From: Nitrospira sp.
GTDB taxonomy: Bacteria > Nitrospirota > Thermodesulfovibrionia > Thermodesulfovibrionales > Dissulfurispiraceae
DNA length: 52,389 bases
Assembly (NCBI GenBank): GCA_002634385.1
Contig: NSJL01000025.1
Location: 1 to 52,389 of the forward strand
Direction: 5' to 3'
This document shows positions 17,504 through 25,764 of this stretch, piece after piece; positions within the stretch are counted from its first letter, which is position 1, and every line of letters starts with the position of its first letter. The position numbers and the translations under genes are program-made. The notes below the pieces were generated by a model, which saw only the letters and a program-made list of their open reading frames with translations, did not search any database and was not told the origin of the DNA.

Positions 17504-19093
17504 CTAGAATATGACATCAAAGGTCATGTAGAAATCCTTCGCGTTTTTAAGCGGTGCAAACAATTGGGTGCCGTTCACATCGGAGGTGCTCAGGTCGGAG
17601 ATCTTCTTGGGCTCTCCCATCCAGTTGTTGCTGCCGGTATAGTCGAATTTGTAGTACTGGAATCCTGCCCGTATGAACGCATCACCCCTCTTGGCGATGG
17701 GCTTCTTGTTGAGGCTCTGGATCAGGTACACTTCATAGACGCTTCCGTGGGTGCCGACTTTGCTTGTCCAGAGGTCGTCGGAAGCGGGGGTAAAGGCGAG
17801 CCAGTACTTGGACCCGTAGTTATACTCGGCGCCGATCTTTGTTCCGGTGGGTTTGTAGTCGTACCGTGCCCCGACCCAGTAGGCATGTCCCGTGCGGCTC
17901 TTCTTGTTTCCCTCGTCGTACATCAGCCCGAAGCCGGCATTGAAAGTCTGCCCGCCCACGGTGCCGAAGGGCAGAGAGAGAACATTGTTATTCGGATGGG
18001 TCTTCGAAAGGGCGACGGAGCCGAAGAGGTTGAGGTCGCCGGGGCCGAGCTTCTCGATTTTGCCGGTAACGACAAGGCCGTACTGGTCGACATCTCCCAC
18101 GTTCGTGACAACGTTGGTGAACATGCCCGATGTCTGGTCGGGCATATTGCTGAACAGGTTGAACGCCCGGTCGTACTGCAGCTCGATGTGGAGAGTATCC
18201 GTATCGTAGGGGACGAGGTTCAGCCCGATAAACTCGACGTCCTTGACAATGTTGTCCTGCCCTTCGGTCCTGTAGCCCTCCTCATAGCCCCTTCCGTAAC
18301 AGAACTTGGCATAGACTCCGGGGAGCGCGTCAATATCGGGAGCGTAGCCGATCGTCCCGCCGTCAAAGGCGTAGTTGATCAGGGATGCAGGCACTCCGGC
18401 GCTGCCGATCCTCTCACGGTTCTCTTTCAGGTTCGCCGGGATGCCGTCCGTGGAGGGCCTTCTGCCGACGGAGAACCATACCGGCGCGCCGAATACGTTG
18501 CTCCATGTTGCATAGACCTGGTCGACCCGCAAGGTGTTGTCCTGGGGTACATGGCCGATATTCCCGTCGAAGATACCGCTTTTGTCGGCGAAGAAGCTAT
18601 CGATGACAGGGTCTGCGGACTCCCGGCCGAAGATCTTGTACATGACCAGGCGGGCCTTGACCTGAATGTCCTCCGTCGCCTTCGCCTTGAGGTTCAGGCC
18701 GAAACGGTTGAGCAGTATGGTATCGTTTTTGACATCGAACCCGTTCACCCCGGAGGCGAAGAAAGTAAAGCCTCCCATGGAAATACCGGAGGTCCCGGTG
18801 TACTGCACGTAGTCGTGCACCTTGCCGCTCAGTGAATCGAACCTGAACCGGTAATCCCCGCCGATTTCAAGCCAGGAAGGCTCTGCGGCTGCTTCCGCCT
18901 TCCTTTCCACCACGGTGATTCTCTGTTCCTTTACCTCATCCCTGCCCTGCATCTCCTGCATCTGCTGTTTCAGGCGGTCGAGCTCTTTTGACAGGGCTTC
19001 GATTTTCTGAAGAAGGTCGCCCTGATCGGCAGCAAATGCGGGAAGGGGAAGGAGGAGAGAGAGAGTAAGGAGTACTGCAACAAACTTTCTCAT
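17504..19093 (-). CDS. DUF3373-family outer-membrane beta-barrel porin
   Basis: The 529-residue protein has a signal peptide (FVAVLLTLSLLLPLPAFA), a short coiled coil (about residues 25-70, LLQKIEALSKELDRLKQQMQ), then a long beta-rich region with alternating aromatic residues and a final Phe (FYMTFDVIF), the usual outer-membrane barrel ending. The order coiled coil, EIGGDYRFRFDSL and repeated strands such as LNLKAKATEDIQVKARLVMYK matches the DUF3373 family as I know it. It probably forms a pore; the solute is unknown. AGGAGG precedes the ATG, a TTGACT/TATAAA promoter lies upstream and a strong terminator follows, so this is a single-gene unit and possibly well expressed. Confidence 0.85.
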   Translation of the reverse strand: MRKFVAVLLTLSLLLPLPAFAADQGDLLQKIEALSKELDRLKQQMQEMQGRDEVKEQRITVVERKAEAAAEPSWLEIGGDYRFRFDSLSGKVHDYVQYTGTSGISMGGFTFFASGVNGFDVKNDTILLNRFGLNLKAKATEDIQVKARLVMYKIFGRESADPVIDSFFADKSGIFDGNIGHVPQDNTLRVDQVYATWSNVFGAPVWFSVGRRPSTDGIPANLKENRERIGSAGVPASLINYAFDGGTIGYAPDIDALPGVYAKFCYGRGYEEGYRTEGQDNIVKDVEFIGLNLVPYDTDTLHIELQYDRAFNLFSNMPDQTSGMFTNVVTNVGDVDQYGLVVTGKIEKLGPGDLNLFGSVALSKTHPNNNVLSLPFGTVGGQTFNAGFGLMYDEGNKKSRTGHAYWVGARYDYKPTGTKIGAEYNYGSKYWLAFTPASDDLWTSKVGTHGSVYEVYLIQSLNKKPIAKRGDAFIRAGFQYYKFDYTGSNNWMGEPKKISDLSTSDVNGTQLFAPLKNAKDFYMTFDVIF

Positions 19094-19123
19094 AAAAACC
19101 TCCTGAAGATATTTTGTACAAAA

Positions 19124-19151
19124 TTTATATTATTATAAAGAAATAAGTCAA
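19124..19151 (-). promoter_or_regulatory. Promoter of the DUF3373 porin gene
   Basis: On the minus strand TTGACT (19151-19146) and TATAAA (19129-19124) are separated by 16 bases in an AT-rich stretch. The start codon lies 30 bases after the -10 box. Confidence 0.65.
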
Positions 19152-19195
19152 TAATTATTTTTGTTTAGAATGTTAGCAACAGTTGTCGCCCGGTG

Positions 19196-19223
19196 TTGCC
19201 TTTGGAGTGGATAATGTTATAAT
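19196..19223 (+). promoter_or_regulatory. Promoter directly before the unknown gene at 19229
   Basis: TTGCCT (19196-19201), a 16-base spacer and TATAAT (19218-19223) preceded by TGT form an extended -10 promoter. The box ends five bases before the ATG at 19229, so the predicted transcript would begin at about the start codon. No Shine-Dalgarno site is present. Confidence 0.6.
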
Positions 19224-19228
19224 GAGCA

Positions 19229-19708
19229 ATGGAACTGTACCGTGAAATAAGAGCATTCTTTATCAAGCTCCCGTATTCGTACCGGGAGATCAGCCAGGAT
19301 ATCATCGACAGTATCTGGAATCTTTCGAGGGATATCTCCATAAGCGCTATCGATATCAACAAAAACGGTGAAGTGCTGGTCCATGCTGAGATAGAATTTT
19401 CCCTCGAGAACTGGAATGAGGCCATTCACTACCTGCGGTCCGCTCTCTCCCTTTTGAATGTGAAGAACGGTTATATCGCCGTAAGAAAGGTCCTGGCTTC
19501 GGCGAACAGCGTGAAGACGGAAATAGAGGGGTATAAAGTAACCAAGAGGGGCGTCTACAATGCGGAGCTCCCCGAATCCCCTGATTTTCTTGAAGACATC
19601 GTCAAGTTTTCGGGCCGGAATAAAAAGCTGCAGCAAATCGATGCCATGGAGAAGCTTTTCCGCTTCATCGAAGAGCAGGAAAAGGATAATCCCGAGGAAA
19701 CGGCGTAG
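19229..19708 (+). CDS. Conserved-looking hypothetical protein, 159 residues
   Basis: I do not recognise the family. The protein is soluble, with no signal or TM segment. Its N-terminal part reads as mixed alpha/beta (IIDSIWNLSRDISISAIDINKNGEVLVHAEIEF). The middle is helical (NEAIHYLRSALSLLNVKNGYIAVRKVLAS), and the C-terminus is charged (EKLFRFIEEQEKDNPEE). A strong extended -10 promoter lies right before the ATG, supporting expression. The last 44 bases overlap the 3' end of the convergent GH15 gene. No operon partner helps to assign a role. Confidence 0.7.
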   Translation: MELYREIRAFFIKLPYSYREISQDIIDSIWNLSRDISISAIDINKNGEVLVHAEIEFSLENWNEAIHYLRSALSLLNVKNGYIAVRKVLASANSVKTEIEGYKVTKRGVYNAELPESPDFLEDIVKFSGRNKKLQQIDAMEKLFRFIEEQEKDNPEETA

Positions 19709-21530
19709 AGACCGGCTCCGGTCCTTTCTGCTCCTTGGCCAGGGCTTTCCCGAGGTACAGGGCGCTGTTGATGAGGCCGATGTGGCTGTATGCCTGGGGG
19801 TAGTTGCCGAGGAGCTCTCCCGTATCGGGATCGATCTCTTCCGAGAGGAGGCCCAGGGGGCTTGTACATGCGCAGATATTTTCGAATATTTCCCGTGCTT
19901 CTTCCCCCCTTCCCGAGAGCGCGAGGACATTCACCAGCCAGAAAGTGCAGAGGATGAAGCACCCCTCGCTGCCCTGAATCCCGTCGTCATTCCGATACCG
20001 GTAGACAAACCCGTTGCGCATCAGGTTTTTCATGACGGCATCGACCGTCCCCTGCACCCGGGAGTCGTCGAAGGGAAGAAATTCCATCAGGGGGATCAGA
20101 AGGCTTGAGGCATCGATCTCCTCCGCCCCGAAGAACTGAACAAAGCTGTTCATTCTTTTACTGAACCCCCGGGTCAGTATCGCCTCCCTGATCTCCTCCC
20201 GTACCCGCTTCCAGTCGCTGAGGTCCATGTCCAGCCCGAGGTTCTCCACAATCCGTATCCCGCGGTCGAGGGCCACCCAGCACATGAGCTTCGAGTGGGT
20301 GTAGTGGCGCGGCTCGCAGCGCGGCTCCCAAATGCCCTGGTCCATGGCTTTCCAGTTGAAGCAGATATAATCGAGGATGCCGTCGAGATGGGGCCAGTCC
20401 TCCGGTGCGATATCCACTCCGTACCGGGTTGTATCGTAGATGGCCTGGATCAGCTCGCCGAAGACGTCGAGCTGGATCTGACGGTACGCTGCGTTGCCGA
20501 TGCGCACGGGCCGGGAGTTTCTGTACCCTGAAAGGTGTCCGAGTTCCTCCTCTTCCAGCTCCGCATCTCCGTGCAGGCTGTAGAGGGGTTTGATTTCCGG
20601 CGGGGGGAATCTTTTGAACTTATCGTAGCACCAGCGCAGGAACTCCTTCGCCTCCTTTGCATAGCCGAGGCTGAAGAACGCCTGGACGGTAAAAGATGCA
20701 TCCCGGAGCCAGTTATACCGGTAATCCCAATTCCGGACGCCCCCGATCTCTTCGGGCAGGGAAGTGGTGGGTGCCGCGCAGATTGCGCTCGTTTGTGTGT
20801 GGGTGAGGAGCTTCAGGACCAGGCTGGAGCGGACTATCAGGCCATGCCAGGGCCCTTCGAAGACGCATCTCCGGCTTTCGCATTTGTGTACCCAGTTTTT
20901 CCAGTACCCGATGGTCCTCCGGAGCAGGAGCTCCCCCTCTGCGGGAGTTGCGGATACCGGACGGTTGTAGGTGGTGATAAACCAGAAGGTCTCGCCCTCC
21001 CGTAAACGAAATGAGGCGTACGCACTGCCGTCCCGCACCTCACAGGGCACCGGGGACAGGAGGTATGCCGTCCCGTGCTCTCCCTGGGCTGCAACCCCCC
21101 CCTGTGTCCGTTCCGTATTCGTCTCCCCGCGTCCGTAATCGAAGCGGGGAGAGAATTCCAGAACCATTTCCCCTGTTCCGCTCGTGGCGGTGACCTTTCT
21201 GAAAAGGGTGTGTCGTGCTGTCTCCTGATCTCCCGGGGCCTCCCGGGGCAGCATGAAGTCGGTCAGCTCCACCTTTCCGGAAGGGGTGCGGAAGAGGGTC
21301 TGCAGGACATTCGTATTTTCGATATACTTCTGCTCCGCGGTGAAGGAGGAAGAGGAGGGATGCAGGGCGAAGCATCCGCCCTTTTCGGGGTCCAGGATCG
21401 CCGCAAAGATACTGGGAGACTCCAGGTGCGGAAAGCAGCACCAGTCGAGGGAGCCGTCTTTTGCGATAAGCGCGCAGGTATCGAGGTCTCCGATGATCCC
21501 GTACTCCCCGAGTCTCTTGAATTCTCTCAT
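19665..21530 (-). CDS. Glycoside hydrolase family 15 (glucoamylase/trehalase-like)
   Basis: The 621-residue protein starts MREFKRLGEYGIIGDLDTCALIAKDGSLDWCCFPHLESPS, the standard N-terminal beta-domain start of bacterial GH15 proteins. The (alpha/alpha)6 barrel shows GGVRNWDYRYNWLRDASFT, DQGIWEPR (candidate general acid Glu) and GSEGCFILCTFWLVN (candidate general base Glu). GH15 enzymes release glucose from alpha-glucans or split trehalose; sequence alone does not decide which. The start at 21530 matches the family start; an upstream in-frame ATG at 21575 is possible. No signal peptide, so cytoplasmic. It converges with the unknown gene at 19229 and lies near other glucan enzymes, suggesting storage-glucan or trehalose use. 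Confidence 0.93.
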   Translation of the reverse strand: MREFKRLGEYGIIGDLDTCALIAKDGSLDWCCFPHLESPSIFAAILDPEKGGCFALHPSSSSFTAEQKYIENTNVLQTLFRTPSGKVELTDFMLPREAPGDQETARHTLFRKVTATSGTGEMVLEFSPRFDYGRGETNTERTQGGVAAQGEHGTAYLLSPVPCEVRDGSAYASFRLREGETFWFITTYNRPVSATPAEGELLLRRTIGYWKNWVHKCESRRCVFEGPWHGLIVRSSLVLKLLTHTQTSAICAAPTTSLPEEIGGVRNWDYRYNWLRDASFTVQAFFSLGYAKEAKEFLRWCYDKFKRFPPPEIKPLYSLHGDAELEEEELGHLSGYRNSRPVRIGNAAYRQIQLDVFGELIQAIYDTTRYGVDIAPEDWPHLDGILDYICFNWKAMDQGIWEPRCEPRHYTHSKLMCWVALDRGIRIVENLGLDMDLSDWKRVREEIREAILTRGFSKRMNSFVQFFGAEEIDASSLLIPLMEFLPFDDSRVQGTVDAVMKNLMRNGFVYRYRNDDGIQGSEGCFILCTFWLVNVLALSGRGEEAREIFENICACTSPLGLLSEEIDPDTGELLGNYPQAYSHIGLINSALYLGKALAKEQKGPEPVSTPFPRDYPFPALR

Positions 21531-21800
21531 GGGTCCCCCGGATGCGCCCGGATACGGCGGTAGTAAAGAGAGCATGATCCCCTGACTACTTCAATTCTAT
21601 CGTGATCCGGGAGTGGAGTAAACTGCGCCTCCGGTCTTGTGCGTTCTTTGACATCGGGGGAGCAATACGATAAGGTTTAGATAAAAGGGGGAATTCAGTC
21701 TCCTCCCCTCAGGGTAAAGGGAGGTTGGGAGGGAGTATGCAATGGGAAGCCGAAGCCTGCAATCAATAATTGACGACCTGCAGCGCAACACTTTGCCCTT

Positions 21801-22403
21801 ATGAAATCCACAGTGGCCTCGAAGAGAGAAGAGTTGTCGAAGATAGCACGGGAGATAGAGGAGTGTGAGCTGTGCCGCGCATGGGGGGGCGGAAGAGCGG
21901 TTCCCGGTGAGGGAAATCCCGATGCCGCACTCCTTTTCGTGGGGGAAGCGCCGGGAAAGGAAGAGGCAAGGACAGGGCGTCCTTTTGTGGGGCGATCGGG
22001 AAAGCTGCTGCGCGAAATGATACGGGAGATCGGTTTGAGGGAAGAGGAGGTCTTCATTACGAGCCCGGTGAAATATCTGCCGAAACGGGGTACCCCCACA
22101 CGGGAGAACATCTCCCATAGCCGGTCCCATTTCCTCAGGCAGCTTTCCGTTATCGACCCCTCGATTGTCGTCCTTCTGGGGAGTGTCGCCTGCTTTGCCG
22201 TCCTCGGCAGGACGGTCCCCATCACGAAGGAGCATGGCAGTAGTGTGAGGGAAGAAGGAAGGATACTCTTCATCACCTTCCACCCGGCTGCCGCCCTCCG
22301 CTTTCCGGAAACAAAAGAGGAGATTTTGGAGGATTTCCGGCTCTTACGAGAGCTTATTGATAGGGAGAGAGGCGCTGCCAGGCTCTCCGAAAAACTGTCA
22401 TAA
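21801..22403 (+). CDS. Family 4-type uracil-DNA glycosylase with altered Fe-S ligands
   Basis: The 200-residue protein has the UDG family 4 layout: CELC (Cys22, Cys25), GEAPGKEEARTGRPFVGRSG (active-site loop), a VKYLP segment and the HPAAALR leucine-loop motif near 161. These enzymes remove uracil from DNA. In family 4 two more cysteines complete a 4Fe-4S cluster, one in VKCxP and one about 15 residues later. Here those positions are Tyr92 and Ser107, so the normal cluster cannot form as drawn; Cys131 is nearby but is not at a usual ligand site. No Shine-Dalgarno site is seen before the ATG. It sits upstream of the GT4/debranching pair but is separated from it by a promoter. Confidence 0.88.
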   Translation: MKSTVASKREELSKIAREIEECELCRAWGGGRAVPGEGNPDAALLFVGEAPGKEEARTGRPFVGRSGKLLREMIREIGLREEEVFITSPVKYLPKRGTPTRENISHSRSHFLRQLSVIDPSIVVLLGSVACFAVLGRTVPITKEHGSSVREEGRILFITFHPAAALRFPETKEEILEDFRLLRELIDRERGAARLSEKLS

Positions 22404-22434
22404 TATTGACAGTATGTCGGGCATATGCTATACA
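22394..22434 (+). promoter_or_regulatory. Promoter with overlapping inverted repeat upstream of the GT4 gene
   Basis: TTGACA (22406-22411), a 17-base spacer and TATACA (22429-22434, preceded by TGC) form a near-consensus promoter starting just after the UDG stop. The perfect inverted repeat ACTGTCA-N6-TGACAGT (22394-22413) overlaps the -35 box, as expected for a repressor operator. The leader to the ATG at 22502 is about 60 bases. Confidence 0.65.
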
Positions 22435-22501
22435 TGAAGTAAGCACACCCCCACTCTATAAAGAAACCCCCATTGTTGAAAATAAGAATAAGGATTACAT
22501 T

Positions 22502-23557
22502 ATGAGAATTGCACAGGTATCACCCCTTTACGAGTCTGTTCCGCCTTCCGGCTATGGAGGGACGGAGCGTGTAGTATCGTATTTGACCGAGGAACTGGTG
22601 AGTCTTGGCCATAAAGTGACCCTCTTCGCAAGCGGAAATTCCACGACAAAGGCCAAACTGGTGCCCATCTGCCCGGAATCCCTGCGCCTCTCGAATAAAT
22701 GCACCGACCCCGTCAGCTATCACATCCTCATGATAGAGCAGGTTTTTCAAAGTGCGGCGGACTTCGATATCATCCATTTCCATACGGATTACCTGCATTT
22801 TTCCCTTACCCGGAGGATCTCCGTCCCTGCATTGACCACCCTGCACGGGCGTCTCGACCTGCCGGAGCTCGCTCTCCTGTACCGGGAGTTCAGCGATATT
22901 CCCCTCATCTCCATCTCCGATGCGCAGAGGGAACCCCTCTCCTGGGCCAACTGGCAGACTACCGTCTATCACGGTCTGCCCCCTTCTCTTTACCGGCTCA
23001 ATGAAAGGCCGGGGGAGTACCTTGTCTTTGTGGGACGTGTTTCACCCGAAAAGAGGGTGGTCGATGCCATCGAAATAGCGAAGAGAGCCGAGATTCCCCT
23101 CAGGATCGCGGCAAAGGTGGATAAAACCGAGGAGGCCTATTTCAAGGAGGTCATTCAGCCCCTCCTGAAGCATCCCCTCATCGATTTCATCGGGGAAGTG
23201 GGAGAGAAAGACAAGCAGGAGCTCCTCGGAAGGGCCTATGCCTTTCTCTTTCCCATCGACTGGCCCGAACCCTTCGGGCTCGCCATGATTGAGGCAATGG
23301 CGTGCGGCACCCCGGTGATTGCGCGCCGCCGCGGAAGCATTCCCGAAATTGTCGAAGAGGGGGTGAGCGGCTTTACCTTTGAAGATATGGATCAGGCGGT
23401 ACGGGCGGTAGGTGCCGCAGGGGAGCTGAGCAGGCTGAAGATACGGAACGAGTTTAAAAAACGCTTTTCCGCACGGAGGATGGCCCTGGACTATCTCGCT
23501 GCATACGAGAGCCTTCTGGCACACGTAAAGACCTCCGGGTCGCTGCGCATCGCATGA
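22502..23557 (+). CDS. Glycosyltransferase family 4 protein
   Basis: The 351-residue protein has the GT-B fold of family GT4. The N-terminal donor-gate loop is YGGTERVVSYL, and the C-terminal E-x7-E motif is EPFGLAMIEAMACGTPVIA, followed by GSIPEIVEEG. The start is the ATG at 22502 after AAGGA; an open frame continues to 22406 but runs through the promoter. The gene overlaps the amylo-alpha-1,6-glucosidase gene by four bases (ATGA), so the two are probably translated together. This pairing suggests transfer of sugar onto an alpha-glucan or a trehalose-like product, although many GT4 enzymes act on lipids. The acceptor is unknown. Confidence 0.93.
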   Translation: MRIAQVSPLYESVPPSGYGGTERVVSYLTEELVSLGHKVTLFASGNSTTKAKLVPICPESLRLSNKCTDPVSYHILMIEQVFQSAADFDIIHFHTDYLHFSLTRRISVPALTTLHGRLDLPELALLYREFSDIPLISISDAQREPLSWANWQTTVYHGLPPSLYRLNERPGEYLVFVGRVSPEKRVVDAIEIAKRAEIPLRIAAKVDKTEEAYFKEVIQPLLKHPLIDFIGEVGEKDKQELLGRAYAFLFPIDWPEPFGLAMIEAMACGTPVIARRRGSIPEIVEEGVSGFTFEDMDQAVRAVGAAGELSRLKIRNEFKKRFSARRMALDYLAAYESLLAHVKTSGSLRIA

Positions 23558-25710
23558 GTATGGATACCACCGGTACGCAGGTAAAGGACGAATACTATAT
23601 CCTTGCCACTTCGGGCCGTGTCGACCTGAAGACACTTACCCTGAAGCACGACGAGACCTTCGGCGTCTTCGCCCGGGTGGGGGATATTCTCAAGCTGGGC
23701 ATGCAGGAGCAGGGTATCTACCATCAGGGCACGCGCCACCTGAGCAGGTGGGAGTTGCTGGTGGAAGAGAAGCGTCCCCTCTATCTGAGCTCGGGGATCA
23801 AGCAGGCAAACAACATCCTCTCCGCCGACCTGACCAACCCCGACATTCTGCTGAATTCCACTCTCATACCGCGGGATACTATCCATTTTCACCGCTCCAA
23901 GTTCCTCTGGAAGGGGAATTGCTATGAGAACATCTACTTTATCAATTTCGGCCTCGATCCCATCACCCTTCACCTCACCCTGTTGTTCGAGGCGGACTTC
24001 GAGGATGTTTTCGAAGTGAGGGGGATCAGGAGGGCGAAAAGGGGAGAGTTTCTCCCCTCCGATATCGGAAAGCAGGAGATCACCCTCAATTACCTCGGCC
24101 TCGATGCGGCAAAACGTACGACTCGGATACTCTTCTCCGTGCCGCCCGTCTCCCTGGAGACCGGCAGGGCCTCCTTTTCCTTCACTCTCAATCCGAAGCA
24201 CCGCGAAGCGCTCTATATCACCATGCAGTTCGATACCGAAGAGGAGGTATACTGGAAGCACGCCCTGATGATGTCAGAGGAGAAGTACCGGGGAATGCGG
24301 GAGAGGGCCTGCCAGATCTGCACCACCAATGACCAGTTCAATGCATGGTTCAGCACCTCCCTCTCGGACGTCCATATGATGCTCACGGATACGGAGCACG
24401 GGATCTACCCGTATGCAGGGGTGCCGTGGTTCAATGCGGCCTTCGGAAGGGACGGCATTATCACCGCCCTCGAATGTCTCTGGTTCGAGCCCCGGATAGC
24501 CCGGGATGTGCTCTCCTATCTCGCGGCGACCCAGGCCCGCGAGGAGATACCCCGGAGCGATGCCGAACCCGGGAAGATCATCCACGAGGTGCGGTTCGGC
24601 GAGATGGCGGCGCTGGGGGAAATCCCCTTCGGCAAGTATTACGGCAGTGTGGATGCAACGCCCCTCTTTATCTATCTCTGCGGGGCCTACTACCGGAGGA
24701 CCGGAGACCTGGAGTTTATCAGGAGTATCTGGCCGAACCTGAAAAGGGCCCTCGAATGGATCGACCGCTATGGAGACCTCGACGGAGATGGTTTTGTGGA
24801 GTACGGGCGCCGTTCGGAAAAAGGACTGATCAACCAGGGCTGGAAAGACTCCAGCGATTCCGTTTTCCACGCGGGCGGGAAACTGGCGGAGGGGCCCATC
24901 GCTCTCTGTGAGGTACAGGGCTATGTGTATGCCGCCAAGATGGAAACCGCACTGCTCGCCTTCCTCATGGGAGAGGAGGATCTGGCGCGGAGAGTAAAGC
25001 AGGAGGCCGATAGTCTCAAAGAGAATTTCCGGAAGGCTTTCTGGCTTGAGGATCTGGGGACCTATGCCCTGGCCCTTGATGGAAAAAAGCAGCCCTGCAG
25101 GGTGCGCTCTTCCAATGCGGGGCATTGTATCTTCACGGGGATCGCCACGGAGGAGCATGTCTACCGGCTTGCCGAGACGCTCCTGTCCGACGGCTTTTTT
25201 TCCGGCTGGGGCATTCGGACCATCGCATCCACCGAATCGAAATACAACCCCATGTCCTATCACAATGGCTCCATATGGCCCCATGACAATGCCCTAATTG
25301 CTATGGGTTTTGCGCGGTACGGGCTGATCGATGCCCTGCTGAAGGTATTCGGCGGGATCTTCGACGCTTCCAAATTCTTCGACCAGAACCGCCTTCCCGA
25401 GCTTTTCTGCGGATTTCATCGCCGTGCCGAGGACGGCCCGACGCTGTATCCGGTGGCCTGCATGCCGCAGGCGTGGGCGTCCGGTACGGTTTTCCTGCTA
25501 CTGCAGTCCTGCATCGGACTTTCCCTTGAGCAACCGAACCGGGTCATTCTCCGGCATCCGGCCCTGCCTGAATTTTTGCAGGAGGTTTTCCTTACCGGAT
25601 TGAAGATCAAGGACGGAGAGGTCGATCTCGTGCTGCGGCGTCACCGTTACAATGTCAGTGTGGAGATTGTGCGAAAGACCGGCGATGTGGAGGTGCTGGT
25701 CATCAAGTAG
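23554..25710 (+). CDS. Amylo-alpha-1,6-glucosidase (glycogen debranching enzyme-like)
   Basis: The 718-residue protein has an N-terminal beta domain (about 1-230; YYILATSGRVDLKTLTLKHD, IYHQGTRHLSRWELLV) and a C-terminal (alpha/alpha)6 barrel (about 260-718; YPYAGVPWFNAAFGRDGIIT, EYGRRSEKGLINQGWKDSSD, YNPMSYHNGSIWPHDNALIA). This is the bacterial glycogen-debranching type with a GDE-N-like front and a GDE-C-like barrel, which hydrolyses alpha-1,6 branch points. It is cytoplasmic. Asp in GWKDSSD and the late Glu/Asp positions are candidate catalytic residues by family analogy. It is coupled to the GT4 gene and converges with the GH57 gene 54 bases away. Function on glycogen versus related glucans is inferred. 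Confidence 0.9.
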   Translation: MSMDTTGTQVKDEYYILATSGRVDLKTLTLKHDETFGVFARVGDILKLGMQEQGIYHQGTRHLSRWELLVEEKRPLYLSSGIKQANNILSADLTNPDILLNSTLIPRDTIHFHRSKFLWKGNCYENIYFINFGLDPITLHLTLLFEADFEDVFEVRGIRRAKRGEFLPSDIGKQEITLNYLGLDAAKRTTRILFSVPPVSLETGRASFSFTLNPKHREALYITMQFDTEEEVYWKHALMMSEEKYRGMRERACQICTTNDQFNAWFSTSLSDVHMMLTDTEHGIYPYAGVPWFNAAFGRDGIITALECLWFEPRIARDVLSYLAATQAREEIPRSDAEPGKIIHEVRFGEMAALGEIPFGKYYGSVDATPLFIYLCGAYYRRTGDLEFIRSIWPNLKRALEWIDRYGDLDGDGFVEYGRRSEKGLINQGWKDSSDSVFHAGGKLAEGPIALCEVQGYVYAAKMETALLAFLMGEEDLARRVKQEADSLKENFRKAFWLEDLGTYALALDGKKQPCRVRSSNAGHCIFTGIATEEHVYRLAETLLSDGFFSGWGIRTIASTESKYNPMSYHNGSIWPHDNALIAMGFARYGLIDALLKVFGGIFDASKFFDQNRLPELFCGFHRRAEDGPTLYPVACMPQAWASGTVFLLLQSCIGLSLEQPNRVILRHPALPEFLQEVFLTGLKIKDGEVDLVLRRHRYNVSVEIVRKTGDVEVLVIK

Positions 25711-25764
25711 CAGGCGGGGAAGATCGGCATTCCGGTGTCTGCTCTCCTCCTGCAAAGAAGGGTA

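Noticed and set aside
17321..18835. 504-residue plus-strand ORF
   Set aside because: It is antisense to the DUF3373 porin, which has a signal peptide, promoter and terminator.
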